Counted from the first letter of the stretch, positions 10,421 to 23,182 are shown. The stretch is DNA of 64,000 bases from Carnegiea gigantea (GCA_029747015.1 JAKOGI010002288.1:59537-123536), one strand, 5' to 3'. Translations and numbers: made by a program. The notes: generated by a model from the sequence alone, not told the origin.

Positions 10421-13400
10421 TTATATTAGGTTCGAATAGATAAAAGAGTACATATCCTGCGATGCTTGGGATACAATATCCTCCGGAACATCGACCACCC
10501 AAACTCTCTGATCTTGACTAAAGGGTTGCCAATGAGCGAGGTGATGGGCAACTTTATTACCCTCCCTTTAAACAAAGGAAAAAGCAATGAAATTAAACAA
10601 CTTAGCTAAATCTATAATGTCGCGAACAATGAAGCCCAGGAAATTATCATCAACGGTTTCCTTCTGCAATTTCTGGATTAAAGGGAGGCAGTCATCTTCT
10701 GCCTCAACATGAGTCCACCCCGACTCCCTCACCAGTTGAAGACCCCATAAGCATGCCCTTGCCTCCAGTAGAATAGGTTCCATAGCCCCCATGCTCTGTT
10801 GAGTCGCAGCCATACATGTCACCCTCGGAGTTCCTGATCACAACACCCAAGCCCCAACCACCCTCCCTCATAGTCCCCCATTAAAGTTCACCTTCATCAC
10901 TCCCATAGGTGGCGGTCTCCAGGCTGAGTCGTGTTGCTCATGGGCCACCTCGTCGGCACACCGAGCACTTCGATAGCTCGACACAAATGCCAAGGCTCGA
11001 TGGTTAAGGTTACTTAAGTTATAATCTGGTGACTGGAAAATGAACCGATTCCTCCCATTCTAGATCTCCCATAAAATAGCCACAAGGTTCCCCAGCTCTT
11101 CCACCGCTAAGCTCCTCACTGCCTCATCCAGATAATCCCACATTGTGAGAAAGGAACGATTCCAAAAATAATTTCGAAAGGGGCTTCCCTCCCAAACCTG
11201 GGTGGCAAGTGGGCACTGGAGTAGCACATGAACGTCCATTTCCAGAATATGACCACAAATGGCACACTCCGTGTCAATCGTCGAGATCCTTTTGGCTATA
11301 TTATCCTTTGTTGGCAGAGCTCCATGACAAAGTCTCCATGCAAAAAACATTCTAACTCTAGGTGGGATGTCAAGCGACCAAATCGTCTTCCAAAGGGGTG
11401 TTTTATCGTGGGATGTCCCTTCCAAGTTCAGGAATTTTTGATGGATTTTCATATGATAAGCGGATCGAACTTAGAACTGACCCGACTGAGTGTAGTGCCA
11501 AATTAACTTATCCTTGAGCCACAATGTGCACAGTGGTATGTTCAAGATCACCTCGGCATCGCATGGCAGGAAAACGTCCCTCACAATATCTTCCCTCCAA
11601 CACCCCCTATCCTTATCAATGAGTTCGCTCACTGTGGATAGCGTTGAGCCCTCAGGTCTGGGCGTAATGGGCTTGAAAGAGATCGGGCACGGCAGCCATG
11701 TACTCTCCCACAAGTCCAAAGTACTTCCGTCCCCAACAAGCCATCGAGAGCCACTAATCACCAAATCCCTCGAGCATAAGATACTCTGCCATGTGTAACT
11801 AGGGCAAGGTCCCAACGTAGCATCAAAAATATCCCCATCGCAAAGTATCTGGCCTTGAGTAGTCTGGCCATTAGGGATGAATTGTCTTTGTAAATTCTCC
11901 AAAATTGTTTCGCAAGCAAGGCTTGGTTGAATGCCTCTATCTCCCTAGGTCCTAACCCACCATCCTCCTTACGACGACAAAGATCATCGCCTTTAATCTA
12001 ATGAATTTTCTTGGGTTCCGGATTATGGCCCCACTAAAAGCAGCTAATAGTAGACTGGATTGTTCGGCATAGCTCTACTGGCAGTTTAAAGACACTCATT
12101 ACGTAGGCTGGGATGGCTTGAGCAACAGCTTTTATCAGCACTTCCCTCCCGGCCCAAGACACCAAGCGATCCATCCAATTCGTCAACCTCTTTTTGATGC
12201 GGTCCACTAAGAGCATAAAAGGTTTCTTCCGGCACTTACGCACAAAAGTGGGAAGTCTTAGATATTTATCATATGAAAGCACCTCTCGAATATCCAGGAG
12301 TGTGCAATACAAGCTCGTTTACCTGGTTTGACACCCCTACTAAACAACATGCTCGTTTTTGCAAGATTAATAGCTTGACCAGAGGCCTTTTCGTAAGATC
12401 TTCAGGATCTCTTTGACATACTCCGCTTGGTCAGTTTTCACCCCACAAAAAATAATCGCATTGTCCGCAAATAACAAGTGAGAGATCGAAGGCGCTTCAT
12501 GACAAACCCTGTAGCCATGAATAGCTCCCACCTCAGTAGCTCTCCTTAGGAGCCCTGATAAACCTTCTGAGCAAAGTAAATACATGTATGGCGATATTGG
12601 GTCGCCTTGTTGGAGGCCTCTACTAGGAACAACATGTTCGGTGGGAACTCAATTAATAAGAAAAGCAAAGGACGCAGTTTTGACACACCTCATAATCAAG
12701 TCAACCCAACATTGTCGAAAACCCAACCGAAGCATAGCCTTATCCAAAAACGGCCACTCGACTTTATTGTAAGCTTTCGAAATATCAAGTTTGATGGCCA
12801 TTGCTCCACCCACTCTATTATCTCCATGCATTGCATGGAAAATCTCATAGGCCGCCAGAATGTTATCTGTAATCAATGTCCCGGGGTGAAAGCACTTTGA
12901 GATTCAGAAAGTATAGAAGTCAACAGTGGTTTCAGTTTGTTAGAGAGTACCTTTGTCACCAACTTGTATATGACGTTGCAAAGACCTATCGGTCTAAAAT
13001 CTTACATAGCCGTTGGATTTGGAGTTTTTGGGATTAGTGTCACACACGTATGGTTGAACCCCTATGGGATGGCGTGTCCATGCAAGACCGACAGGACTGC
13101 TGCCGTAACCTCATCGTCGACTACATCCCAGTATTTTTGGTAGAACCACGCATTATACCCATCTGGACCCGGGGCTTTGTGTGGATGCATTTGCGCCAGG
13201 GCCTTCTCTATTTCCTCCCCTGTGAATGGAGCGTAGAGATTATCGTTCATCTCAGGTGTAACTCATGGCTGCACACATTGAAGCACTTCCGCCATGTCCG
13301 TGTTATGGGATCCTGTAAATAGACCAGAGAAATACTCCACCACTATGGATTCAATTTTCCCAGGGTCAGTCTGCACTTCTCCATTCTCATTGGTCAGCTT

Positions 13401-14512
13401 AGCAATGGCATTCCTCACCTTGGTCATGCTTGCCTTCGAGTGGAACCACTTAGTGTTTGAGTCTCCATATTTAAGGAAGTCCACTTTAGTACGTTGGCAC
13501 CACATAACTTCCTCTCGACGTCTCCATTCTCGAATGCGGCCCAAAACCTTGAGGCGTTTAGTTGCATTTCACTGGTTCCGTAGTTTAGCTTTGAGCTATT
13601 TAATGCGAGTCCCAATGTGACCAAAATGCTCGGTATTCCATCTCTGTAATGCCTTGGCACACTGCTCCGCTTTGGGCATATAGTTATGTAAAGCGTCCGC
13701 TTCCCCATCTTCACCCCACACCTCCTTAATTGTATCGATGCATGACGGGTCGACACACCACATATTTTCAAACCGAAAGCGCTTGTCGCGCCGCACCCTT
13801 AAAGCCCGTATCGGGTAGCACTTCAGGAGAATCGATAAATGGTCTGATAAATCTGAATCAATATGATAGACTGTAGCTTCTGGGTAGTGTAGGGACCACT
13901 CCACCGAGGCACAAAACCTATCCAACCTCTCCTCAACCACCACCGAACCTCCAACGCTTCTATGCCAAGTGAATCCATAACCTTCATAGCCTCGATCAAA
14001 TAATCCGTTATCAACGAAAGCGTCTGTGAAAGCATCAATTTGAGCTTGGGGTTTTGAAGGCCCCTCGCACTTCTCTGAGTGATAGAAAATCTCATTAATG
14101 TCCCCTCTAATCAGCCAAGCAAGGGTATAATGGGATTTGAGATTCGAAATCATGTCTCCCGTTCTCCATTTGTTCTAAGATTCAGTCCACCCGTAAATTC
14201 CCGTAAAACGGCACACCAGGTTCTCCCCATTCAGTTTCACCGTTGCATCCATATGATGCAGTGAGTATGACAGTAAGTTAACTTCTGCTTTTGCCTCCCA
14301 AATAGTCCCAACCCTCATGCTCCACCTCGCGCATCAACAAACACACCATGATAACCTCTTAGAGGCTTCATGATTGCCTCCATTTCCAAATGACTTCTCT
14401 TGGTCTCCGATAAGAAGACCACCATTGGTGAATACCTTCGAATAAATCTTCGAAGGTCACAAACTACTTGGGGCTCACCCAACCCCCAGCAGTTAAGATA
14501 CAAGACGCTCAT
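10421..14512 (-). pseudogene. LINE ORF2: endonuclease, RT, zf-RVT, RNase H
   Basis: The minus-strand start at 14512 reads MSVLYLNCWGLG, the usual L1 endonuclease start. LSETK, GDINEI and SDLSDH keep the expected endonuclease residues. The RT is seen as HKAPGPDGYNAWFYQKYW (13190 region), then KLDISKAYNKVEW (12800 region). The catalytic box LLFADN near 12460 has the second Asp changed to Asn. A zf-RVT domain follows at 11452-11060 (IWSLDIPPRVRMFFAWRL, CAICGHILE, HVLLQCP). An RNase H domain lies at 10822-10568 (EARACLWGLQLVRESG, VEAEDD). The frame ends with TAA at 10421, about 1,360 codons in all, normal for plant L1. Several frameshifts and stops interrupt it. Confidence 0.92.
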
Positions 14513-14519
14513 TGACCTC

Positions 14520-15586
14520 GGTGGGACTGCTCAGTATTCTCCGCCTGTTTCATGCCATTCTGAGTAACATAACTAGCTTCCTTCACAACCCGAATCTTTT
14601 TGAGCCCTTTCTCCCTTTGCTTCCATCCAACTTGCATTTGAATGCTTCACTGCTGGGAGTAATAGTTGCATTCTCATCCACCACCATGTGAACTTGATAT
14701 TTTGGTCCATCTCAGCCCTCTGCGAGTATGTAATGCTCTCATTCCTGGGCTTATTGAACTACAACTTCGCCTTCGACCACTGTCCCCCTTTGTTCCTATA
14801 AGGAAGGAATAATTGTTTCCCATCCTGAAGCTCTAACTCAACGTTCTTCCGATGTGATTTCAAAGGCGATGCTCAGAGCCAAGAGCCATATTGCAGCTCC
14901 TCCTTCGCCACATCGTCTGTTGTAGTTTCACATTCTTTGACGACATGCCCCAGCCTTCCACATCTATAGCAGAATTTCGGAAGTTTAACATATTTGATCT
15001 TGATCCACATCGGCTTCCCGCCCATCTTAACGCTAACTCCTCGATGCAACGGGCGCTCAACGTCTATGTCCACTCGGAAACACAATGATTTATCAGCACC
15101 GAGCATCATCGAATCATCACAGTCCACAAAAGTGCCAATCTGGGACCCCAGGAATTCCGCAAACTTCTTGGTTTGCCTTATTCCTGGGACATCAAATGCT
15201 TTAACCTAGAACCGAACATAGGTAAATTTGATTTCTAAAGTCTGCTCTAATCCCGTCCACTCCTTAATCAGCAGGAAGTTCCCATTAAAAGCCCATGGCC
15301 CTTCATCTAGAACATACTTCTTATCCGTTGCAGAGAAGAACTAAAAAAGAAATAGATTATCATCCAAGTCCCTCGCTACCAATCCCTTTGAGGGCTTCCA
15401 TATACTTTTCAATACATTCTTCATAACAGAAGGGTTGAAACTACTGTCTGTTAGTAATCTGCGTAGAAGGCTCAGCGCAATCTCTTCCTTCTTCTCTACT
15501 AGCGTCTCCTCCTTGAACTCAACAAACATTGCTTCCTCTTCTGTTAGGCTTAGTCTACTCCATGCTTCCTCCAAGTTACCAGCCAT
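14520..15586 (-). pseudogene. LINE ORF1: DUF4283-like and CCHC zinc knuckle
   Basis: The start at 15586 reads MAGNLEEAWSRLSLTEEE. LLRRLLTDSSFNP and MKNVLKSIWKP follow, as in the DUF4283 N-terminal region of plant LINE ORF1. After stops near 15342 and 15208 the frame continues through FVDCDDSMMLGADKSLCFRV to the knuckle CYRCGRLGHVVKEC (about 14990-14950), an intact C-x2-C-x4-H-x4-C. ORF1 would coat the element RNA. It ends just before the ORF2 start. Confidence 0.88.
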
Positions 15587-15875
15587 GGATATCACATCAC
15601 GGGTACAATGACATACGCGGGGCAGACCCGGATTGGATACGTGCACCAATGATCGTAAGTGACACTGTGGAAATAACGGCAAACAAGTTGCCAATCACCG
15701 GCCTACAGGGAGACCACCACTAACACAACCACCGCCCCACCAACCGAAGGGCAAGAGGCTCTCACAACCGGATTAGGGTTCCAGTCGGAGAGAGAATTAG
15801 GGTTTAATAACGCTCTCTGTTGAGGTCTTTACTTGGTCTACTTACCTATTATCACTAGATAAGATGTATTATTAC

Positions 15876-15892
15876 ATTTGATATTATGTTTT
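15876..15892. repeat. LINE target-site duplication, right copy
   Basis: Exact repeat of 10382-10398. It marks the 5' end of the minus-strand LINE. Confidence 0.92.
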
Positions 15893-16327
15893 ATATGAAC
15901 TGAATTTAACGATTGAATCTAATAAAGATAACAAATATGTTCTATTAAAAGTAATTTAGAGAAATGGATATGAATGGAATTTTACCAAACATCTTCCCTA
16001 GAAACAACTAACTTTACAAAACAGGTTTTCCATAAATAGCAAACTCAAACAACTAATGCAAACAGCAAATTCAAACATCTAACAACTAATAGCTAATACA
16101 AACAACTAACAACTGTGGCAAGCAGGATCAAAATAATATAATCATTATCAATAAGCTAACTTATTAATGATAAATTAGATTTTACAATTAGTATGCTTAA
16201 CCATCACCCAAAGCATGACAATTAACAAAATTGAAGTTGATATTGTTGTATAATAGGTCCAAGTTGATGCACTTATCTCTTACTGCTCGGTGTAGGATGA
16301 GGTAAATTCCGGATGGATTGTAACATG
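15893..16327. other. Non-coding spacer
   Basis: The sequence is A/T-rich, with irregular repeats of AACAACTAA and AAACAACTAAT words near 16020-16110. No gene or mobile-element boundary could be defined. TACCAAACATCTT near 15993 resembles a TIR-element end, but no partner was seen. Confidence 0.4.
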
Positions 16328-17863
16328 TGTCGTGATTTTTCATAAGGGTACGGTTTATTGCCAACACACTTGAGCGTGTCGTCCTCTAGCATGGATTATG
16401 CAAATAGGTTATAGACGAGCTAATCATGAAGCAAATTAGAGTAAATCATCTTAGACACCACTAACAATTAATTTTGGTAAACGAAAATAAGTCCGACTTA
16501 TGTCTAGTTGCAATTTAATACTGATAGTAACTAATTTTAAGTCGAAGCAAATGTAATAGAATAAAATGATATAAAATGTTGCGTTGAACATGTGAGGTAG
16601 AGTGGACAACCATTTGCGTAACTACTCTAAAGGTTAAACTGAAGTAAAGCAAGCAAACTTAATCTGATTATGCTTGACCATTCAACCATTGTAGATCATA
16701 AATCTAGGAAGAAGGAGAGGAAAAGACTCCACCATTCTAGCAACTAACTGCCTCAAGTGAAGAAGAGTAGCAAAGGAAACACTGAATCAGGACCCCCAGT
16801 AAAATGGACCAAAACAGAATTGAGTTTGGACAGAGCAAATTTACGCAAGCTAAATTTGCATGAAACAAGCCAACTCAAACCAAAATCTAAGTGAACTTCA
16901 GACCAAAATGACCAACTCTATTTGAATTTCGTCAAAAACAAAATCAATTATACCAATTTTTTGAGCATACAAACAAATTTGAAACTAAAATAAAATGAAA
17001 ATAAAAACTGGAAAATAAAAATCTCCTCTAATAAACTCCTCTCTCCCTGAATTGATGTTATTTTCTTCCACTTGTAGCCGAATTCCAACCTTTTCAATTA
17101 ATCGTCAAATTAAATCCTCACCTTCAACCTTATAAATGATTGCTATTATTCCCAATTGATGAGATGATTATGGTAATGGAAAGGGGTTGATGAAGTGGGT
17201 AATGACGATGAGTATTGATGATGGTGAATGAAGGAGGAACAATGGAGATAAGAAGATGAAACAGTAGTGGATAAGATTGATTTTGGGCTTTTGGATTTTC
17301 TTGGGGAAAGAAGAGAAAGGAAGAGAGAGAAATTAAAGGGGGAGGAGGGACCATGTGGTCACGTGCGTTGCGCATGCAAAGAAGAACATTAAGTGGAAAT
17401 TGGGCCGGGGGAGATTCTGGACAGAGGACCACAAGTGGTCCAAGAAAGAAAAATGAAGAACAGGCCCATCTGCGAAGAAAGGACATAGGGAAGTGAATTG
17501 GAGGGCGCACAGGGAGCAGCTTTTGAACCTCACATCAGGTCGTGGGGTACAAAGAACAAGCATGCGAGACTGGGAAGAGAAAAAGAAAGAGTGAGGACAT
17601 TGGGCTACAGTACTCGGGCCAACGGCTAGGGCTTGGAGCTGGGCCATGCATTGTTGGGCCAAACGTCTGGCGGTCGTGTGTTCTTCTTGTTTTCTTTATT
17701 TCCAACTCTTTTCTTTTCCTTTTTAAATAATTCATTCTTTATTTTCTAATGTCCACAATTCCATAAATAAATAAAAATATATTAGAATCCTATTTTAATC
17801 ATTTATTTTTGAGCAAATAAAAGATAATAAAGGGTATAAAATGACATAATTTTAGGTTGAACA
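16328..17863 (-). repeat. 3' LTR of element A, 1,536 bp
   Basis: Its left end TGTCGTGATTTTT matches 23183 onward. Its right end on the plus strand is CA at 17862-17863, so the LTR starts TGTTCAACC on the minus strand. The inner part includes G-rich non-coding sequence near 17330-17650, which produces overlapping shadow ORFs on both strands. Confidence 0.8.
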
Positions 17864-17882
17864 ATACTCCCACACCTAAATT
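17864..17882 (-). other. Polypurine tract of element A
   Basis: The minus strand reads ATTTAGGTGTGGGAGTAT just before the LTR. Upstream comes CTTGAGGACAAGCAAAAT, the usual lead-in to the PPT in plant Athila/Tat elements. Confidence 0.8.
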
Positions 17883-18582
17883 TTGCTTGTCCTCAAGTAA
17901 AATGAAACTAAAAATGCTAGAAAAAGAAAACTAAAATCCTAATTCACTTTTGAAGGAATCACAGTTGAATCAAACCCTTTAAACCCTAGGTACCCCGAGT
18001 GGACAAGTAAGGTCTAATGAAGATTTGCAGAAGATATACCCACAAAATCTAAGAAGAATTTAAAAAAACCAGAAAATCTTTTTGCTATTTTTTTTCAAAA
18101 GCTCATATATACAACACTAGGGAAACATATACACATTCCAATCAACCAGATCACTAAAATAACCTAAGTGGTAAATCACATATAGACATAATGTCCACAT
18201 TAAGAAACTCTTAGTCACTACTGATGACGTCTATACACAATCGTTCACCTCACTTAAAAAATATACATAAGCCCAACTGGTAAAGCCTCACTTTAGGGAA
18301 TAGGTGGAACACTCTCACTCATATGTTTAAGATACAATAAGATTCACTCAATTCTCTTCCAATTATACAACCTACCATAGGCTTGGTAAGATTCTCATTT
18401 CTCCACCACTAAAATGCAAAATGCAACACGATCATCAAGAAGACCTTGCATGGGTTATAATGTGGCTAAGGGTTAAAAGAGTTAGGAGAGGAACAATCAA
18501 TTTAGGAAATGAGGAGCTAAAAATCCATTGTCTAATGAGTAATCAAACACTTCTACTAACTATACCACACGCATGCGCTATC

Positions 18583-19364
18583 TAGGGCTGAGCAAAAAAA
18601 CCGGGTACCCGGATCTGGCCCCGGACCAAGTTAGGAGTCGGTCCAACAAGGATCGAGATTGGTTCCAAAATCCAAGACCTGGTAGCAATCGGTTCTGGGT
18701 CTGGGTCCTAAAAATTTAGAATTGGAACTGGCCCCGATACCCGATTACCTAGTCTAAGTGCTATTTAAAAAACAATTAAAAATATATACACCAAATCAGA
18801 AACCCTAGAGGCTTAGATTTCATTTCTTCACTCCACCCCCTGGCCTTGCCCCCTTACTCTGTGTCTCTTGCTCTCTACTACTACTACTCGTTGTTGTGTG
18901 CCTACAGACGAGTGCCAAATGAACTGACCTAGAAACTCTCTCTCTTTCTCTCTAGTGAGTGGCAATATCTTTCTAGAACTGCTTCAAATTCTAAGTGTCA
19001 TTCACCCATCTTGGGTCCTGAAATTTCTTCACCACTATTGTGGGACCCGCACGCTCTCACTTTTCTCTAATTTTGGGTGCTCTGAATCTCCTCCCTTGTA
19101 TGGGGTTTCTAGAACATTCTCAACACGAACGATGGCAGAGGAAGAAGAAGATAAGGGTTGTGCGTAAGATGGGGTTCAATCACCCCACCGTTTCCATCTT
19201 CTAACTCTCGATATCTCTCGATCTGGTGTTGGAACTGGGACCAAAAATTTAAGAATCGGTCCAACTGGGACTGGGACTGGTCCTAAAATTCTTGGACCCA
19301 GTCCAATCGGGACTAGGCTCGGTTCCAAGAAATTGGATTAGGTACCCGGTCTTGCTTACCCCTA
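18583..19364. mobile_element. Non-autonomous hAT-like element (782 bp) inside element A
   Basis: The ends TAGGGCTGAGCAA and TAGGGGTAAGCAA (minus strand) are inverted repeats, each followed by ACCGGGTACC-type sequence. The flanks GCGCTATC and ATGCTATC match at 6 of 8 positions, and both differences are transitions. Subterminal GGTCC and GGACC words are frequent. The central part (18955-19167, plus) gives a 70-codon ORF with no known domain. It might be captured sequence, but nothing supports a gene. Confidence 0.85.
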
Positions 19365-21466
19365 ATGCTATCCTAACCTCTTATAAAAAAACACATCTCT
19401 TAAACACAACCATTGGAAATTAGTATGTAATGACAACATTTGCGAAACACTCTTATTCATAACACTTTTTCCCTTTTTTCCCCCTTTTCTAAGATTTTCA
19501 TTCTTTTTTTTCTACTTTTTTTTCATTCATCACTTTTTGTTCGTTTTTCTCTTTTTATTTTTTCTCTTTTTTTTTAAGGAAAATAAATGAATGGCGTGTA
19601 AGAAAATAATGCAACTCAATTTCCAAATAGTCAAAACAATACACCCCCTCACCACACCCAAACATCCTAAATCAATTACAAAATAGTTAATCACTGAAAA
19701 GCTACCCATATACATTAAATTGTTACTCCACTAGACTTAGCTTGAGTATAGGGAAAAGTGTTTTGGCCAAGGCTAAATAGAAGGGTTCACAACAAATAAA
19801 AACAGTTAAGGTTCAAGGGGTTAGCAAAGGGTCAAACATTCAAATCAAGATGATAATTTGTCTATATGACTCACAAAACAAATGAATGCCTCTACCGTAT
19901 CAGTATAATGCAAATGTTGTATGTGATTTTGAAGATAATCAAAGTAAGTTATGGAGATGTGATCATGAAAAAAACACACATGAAAGAAAAATATGAGACT
20001 AAAAATGATGAATTAGTCTTTAAGGCTCAAAACCTCATGAGTTCATCAATCAAAGTCAAGAAGCTTGCTTTAAAAATGTCAAGGGATAGGATTATGCATA
20101 ACTATCACACTTTCTACCCAGTCCTATCATACATAGCATATCTATATACAACCTAACAACTAATGTACAAGAGAACATAATCAATCAGAAAAGTACATAT
20201 TCTCCACAGCAAAAAATCTTTGTTGAATTTTTGAAATTTTTTAAAAATCTTTTTAAAACATAGTTTCCTCATCCCCACACCTAAATCACATAATATCCTC
20301 ATTAAGAGTGAAAGGAAACATAAAAACTGTAAAGGAAAATGCTTATACAAAAAGAAAAGAAGACTTAAAAAGAAAGAAAAATGACACGGACTCTAAACTC
20401 AAAATGACACACACGGACTCTAAACTCAAAAATAAGGTAATAAAAAATAAAATAAAGCAACAAATATATACAAATGAAAACAAAATAAACAGAGAAGGAA
20501 AATAGGAACGATTATACCAGATCAAGGTACAGAAGTATACCTAAGATAGCCTTCTAAAATCTATTTAGATAGAGGCTCGTGCAGCATCAGTCACTCCCAT
20601 ATTAAGCTGAACATTGCTACTAGAATCATAACCAATTAGCACATGTAGTAGCTTATCAAACTTACATGAACAACTCTTAATTACATAGAAATAGTAAAAG
20701 TCAGAGAGTTGGAGCCAGAAAGAGCACATCCACCACGGTAAAGTAGTGGGCTCAACCATCATTGGCCTAAAAACTTTATCATCATGACCAAACCGTCTAG
20801 ACAAATCGATGGGTCCTAAATCTACAAGTCTCTTTATTTCAATATGCATAAGAGTATGGTTCAAATTAGCATCCATAGGCATAAAATTCTCAGGCTGTAA
20901 AAAATTTAGACTTGGATGACTCAAGGAATAGAGTCACTATGGTGGGTTCAAAGAAAAATGACTCATATTCAACACAGAAATGCTCATCAACTATTTCATT
21001 TTCATTAAACCCACATGAAACACACTTATATTACACAGAGAAATTATTATCACCAAATTCTAAATTAATGGGCTCAACCATCCTCTCACGTGACGCCTAT
21101 AAATAAATATGTTCTGGTATATTGAAGTTATGATGCTCAACTTTAGTTGTGATGCTCATATCTAACTTACTAGCACTTTCAAGTTTTTCATCGCCCTAAC
21201 TCACTAGAGTGATTAAAACAGGTAGGTGGGTTGGTAGAAACTAGGACATCCTCAGTGACGTCTCTAGGTCTACTAGTTTGGGGTGCAAAGTTAGTGGGTA
21301 GAGACTTAGAGAGGTCATTCTCTTACTTTAAGTCAGACAAAGGTGTATCATCATACAAATTAAACCTAGTAAGATAAGAGGGCTCAAAATCATCATAAAG
21401 GCTAACTTTAGGTTTAGGAGATCCTAAACTATAGTTAGACTCATGCTAATTATAATCCTCCCTACT

Positions 21467-21697
21467 TTAATTAACATAAGCAATTCTCTCCTTCATAGTA
21501 TCTATCATTTTGTTAGTTAATTCATTTATTATTTTTCCAAGACTCGAACATTTAGCATCAATATAATTATGATAAGGACAATTATGAACTATCATGATCA
21601 GAGGACTCATAATAATCACACAAAATAGAAAACTCATAAGAGTGAGATGGGTGATGATATGAGTCCCTAAAGTGTACTTGGTTGTAAGGATTAGCAT
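21467..21697 (-). pseudogene. Coding remnant of element A related to element B
   Basis: The C-terminal half of this minus-strand frame, with NELTNKMIDTMKERI, aligns with NDMTNKMIETTNENI in element B (39158-39280). The preceding CPYHNYIDAKC corresponds to CSYHVHDAHC. The shared text in two elements suggests a conserved protein segment of this family. No enzymatic motif is seen and the function is unknown. Confidence 0.55.
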
Positions 21698-21941
21698 GAA
21701 AAGTGTACTCTCCGTGAGTCAGGTATCTTAAGTTGTCTTTACTTTTTTCAAAGTCATAAGTGTCCCAAGCTAATTTTTTTTAAAAAAGAAATCCTAGTCC
21801 TCATCTTGAGTTCCAGACAATTATCCCAATAATCCTCTAGGACACATATACTCAACATAACCGCATAATTCAACATTCATACCAACAACATTGACTTCAC
21901 AAATATCCTATTTTTCAAATTTTGGCTTAATTGAGCAACTT

Positions 21942-22073
21942 GTTTTTACATGGGTAAAGATGCCCCGCCCATTAGGCCCTTATCTCAGGGGTCATCAAAT
22001 GGATTACAACGAGCAGGGAAGGGGGAGGATACCAAAGCCTAGGCAACAAGCCCAGGAACCAAGCCCAACCACA
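21942..22073 (-). mobile_element. 5'-truncated SINE copy
   Basis: About 130 bp match the 3' half of the SINE at 22108-22341, including the CATGTAAAAA tail (minus strand). TAATTGAGCA flanks it on both sides (21928-21937 and 22074-22083). It lacks the tRNA-like part. It could be a separate truncated insertion or a product of duplication of the neighbouring copy. Confidence 0.75.
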
Positions 22074-22107
22074 TAATTGAGCATTCAATTTTGGCTTAAT
22101 TGAGCAT

Positions 22108-22341
22108 TTTTTTTACATGGGTAAAGATGCTCGGCCCATTAGGCCCCTATCTCAGGGGTCACCAATGGATTACAACGAGCAGGGAGGAGGGAGGATACCA
22201 AAGCCTAAGCAACAAGCCCAGGAACCAAGCCCAACCGTATAGCCATGCATAAAATACAACATATGGATCTCACTTGAGTCGAACTCGGGTGGAGAGTGTG
22301 GGAAAAGCAACACTGGCCATCCAGCCAAGTGCTCTTCGAGA
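22108..22341 (-). mobile_element. tRNA-derived SINE with 14-bp TSD
   Basis: The minus strand starts TCTCGAAGAGCACTTGGC. An A-box-like TTGGCTGGATGGCC lies at 22328-22315 and a B-box-like GAGTTCGACTC at 22286-22276, the two internal RNA polymerase III promoter elements of a tRNA. The 3' end is an A run (plus-strand T8 at 22107-22114). GCTTAATTGAGCAT at 22094-22107 and 22342-22355 is an exact target duplication. The body is 234 bp. It has no coding capacity and would depend on a LINE for movement. Confidence 0.9.
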
Positions 22342-23160
22342 GCTTAATTGAGCATGATAATCATTAAGTCTCGATAAATAGTTTCAAAAAGGTTTACGTT
22401 GAAATTGTGGAAAGTGAAAAACTGGCATTCTCGAAACTCTTTCTAAGTTTTTAAAATTTTTAATTTTTCTTTATCAAATTTTTTTTGTTTTTATCCTAAA
22501 ATGGAAAAGAAAGAAAAAATGAAAAACAAAAACCTAAAAGAAAAATAAATAGCAAATCTAACAAAACTACAAATTTAGAATCATATACATTGAAAATCCA
22601 ACAAAAATCAAGCATGTCATGAACAAAATTTTTTCCCATTTTTGCTAACCTAGAATAATGCAAAAAAATAAAAACAGAAAACTATTTCTGAAAATGTTAG
22701 AAAATTTTGGAAATTCTAGGGAAATTTTATAAAAAAATCAGAATCCTTAGAAACCTACTAAAAATATTAGAAAAGCAAAATAAGAACTAGGTTAACACAA
22801 AAAATACCAAACAAAAACCTAAAAACCAAAAAAACCTACACTAAATGTACTGATTTCTCTTCAGTTCTGGCCTGACTTGCACTTGCACTGCTCACAACCT
22901 ATTGTATTCTATCAGTTCTATTTTTTTTGTTGGGTGAGAAAATTTAACTACAAAACTAATAAAGGTAAAAATTGACCAAAAGAAAATCAAAATATAATTT
23001 TAAACACAAAAAAAAAAACACAAGAATTTTAAAGCAAAAGTAATTAAAACTAAACAAACACTCATTAAAAATCAAAATCAAAGACACAGTACTAAGACTC
23101 AATCAAGTAACTCAAGACTCAACTCAATAGTACTTGCAACCTAATTTCATAAATGTCATC

Positions 23161-23176
23161 TCCGGTAATGGCACCA
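23161..23176 (-). other. Primer-binding site of element A
   Basis: The minus strand reads TGGTGCCATTACCGGA. This equals TGGCGCCGTTGCCGGA, the PBS type of plant Athila/Tat elements, after three CpG-type or similar transitions. The 5' LTR begins six bases further right. Confidence 0.82.
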
Positions 23177-23182
23177 AAAAAT

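Larger units (their letters stand above)
10399..15875 (-). mobile_element. L1-type LINE, full length with 17-bp TSD, degenerate
   Basis: The minus strand carries a short 5' leader, ORF1 (DUF4283-like plus CCHC knuckle), ORF2 (endonuclease, RT, zf-RVT, RNase H) and an A-rich tail seen as poly(T) near 10395-10405. The element is bounded by a perfect 17-bp direct repeat. Its 5.48-kb length and complete domain order indicate a full-length insertion. Many stops and frameshifts show it is now inactive. It inserted into A/T-rich DNA, with its first-strand nick in a T-rich target as expected for L1. Confidence 0.95.

Noticed and set aside
15990..16330. TIR element ending TACCAAACATC near 15.99 kb
   Set aside because: Only one end is seen.
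17130..17735. Cluster of short ORFs near 17.1-17.7 kb on both strands
   Set aside because: They overlap in opposite strands within the LTR of element A and match no family.
18955..19167. 70-codon ORF inside the hAT at 18583-19364
   Set aside because: Considered as captured gene sequence, but there are no motifs, no splice pattern and no second copy to compare.
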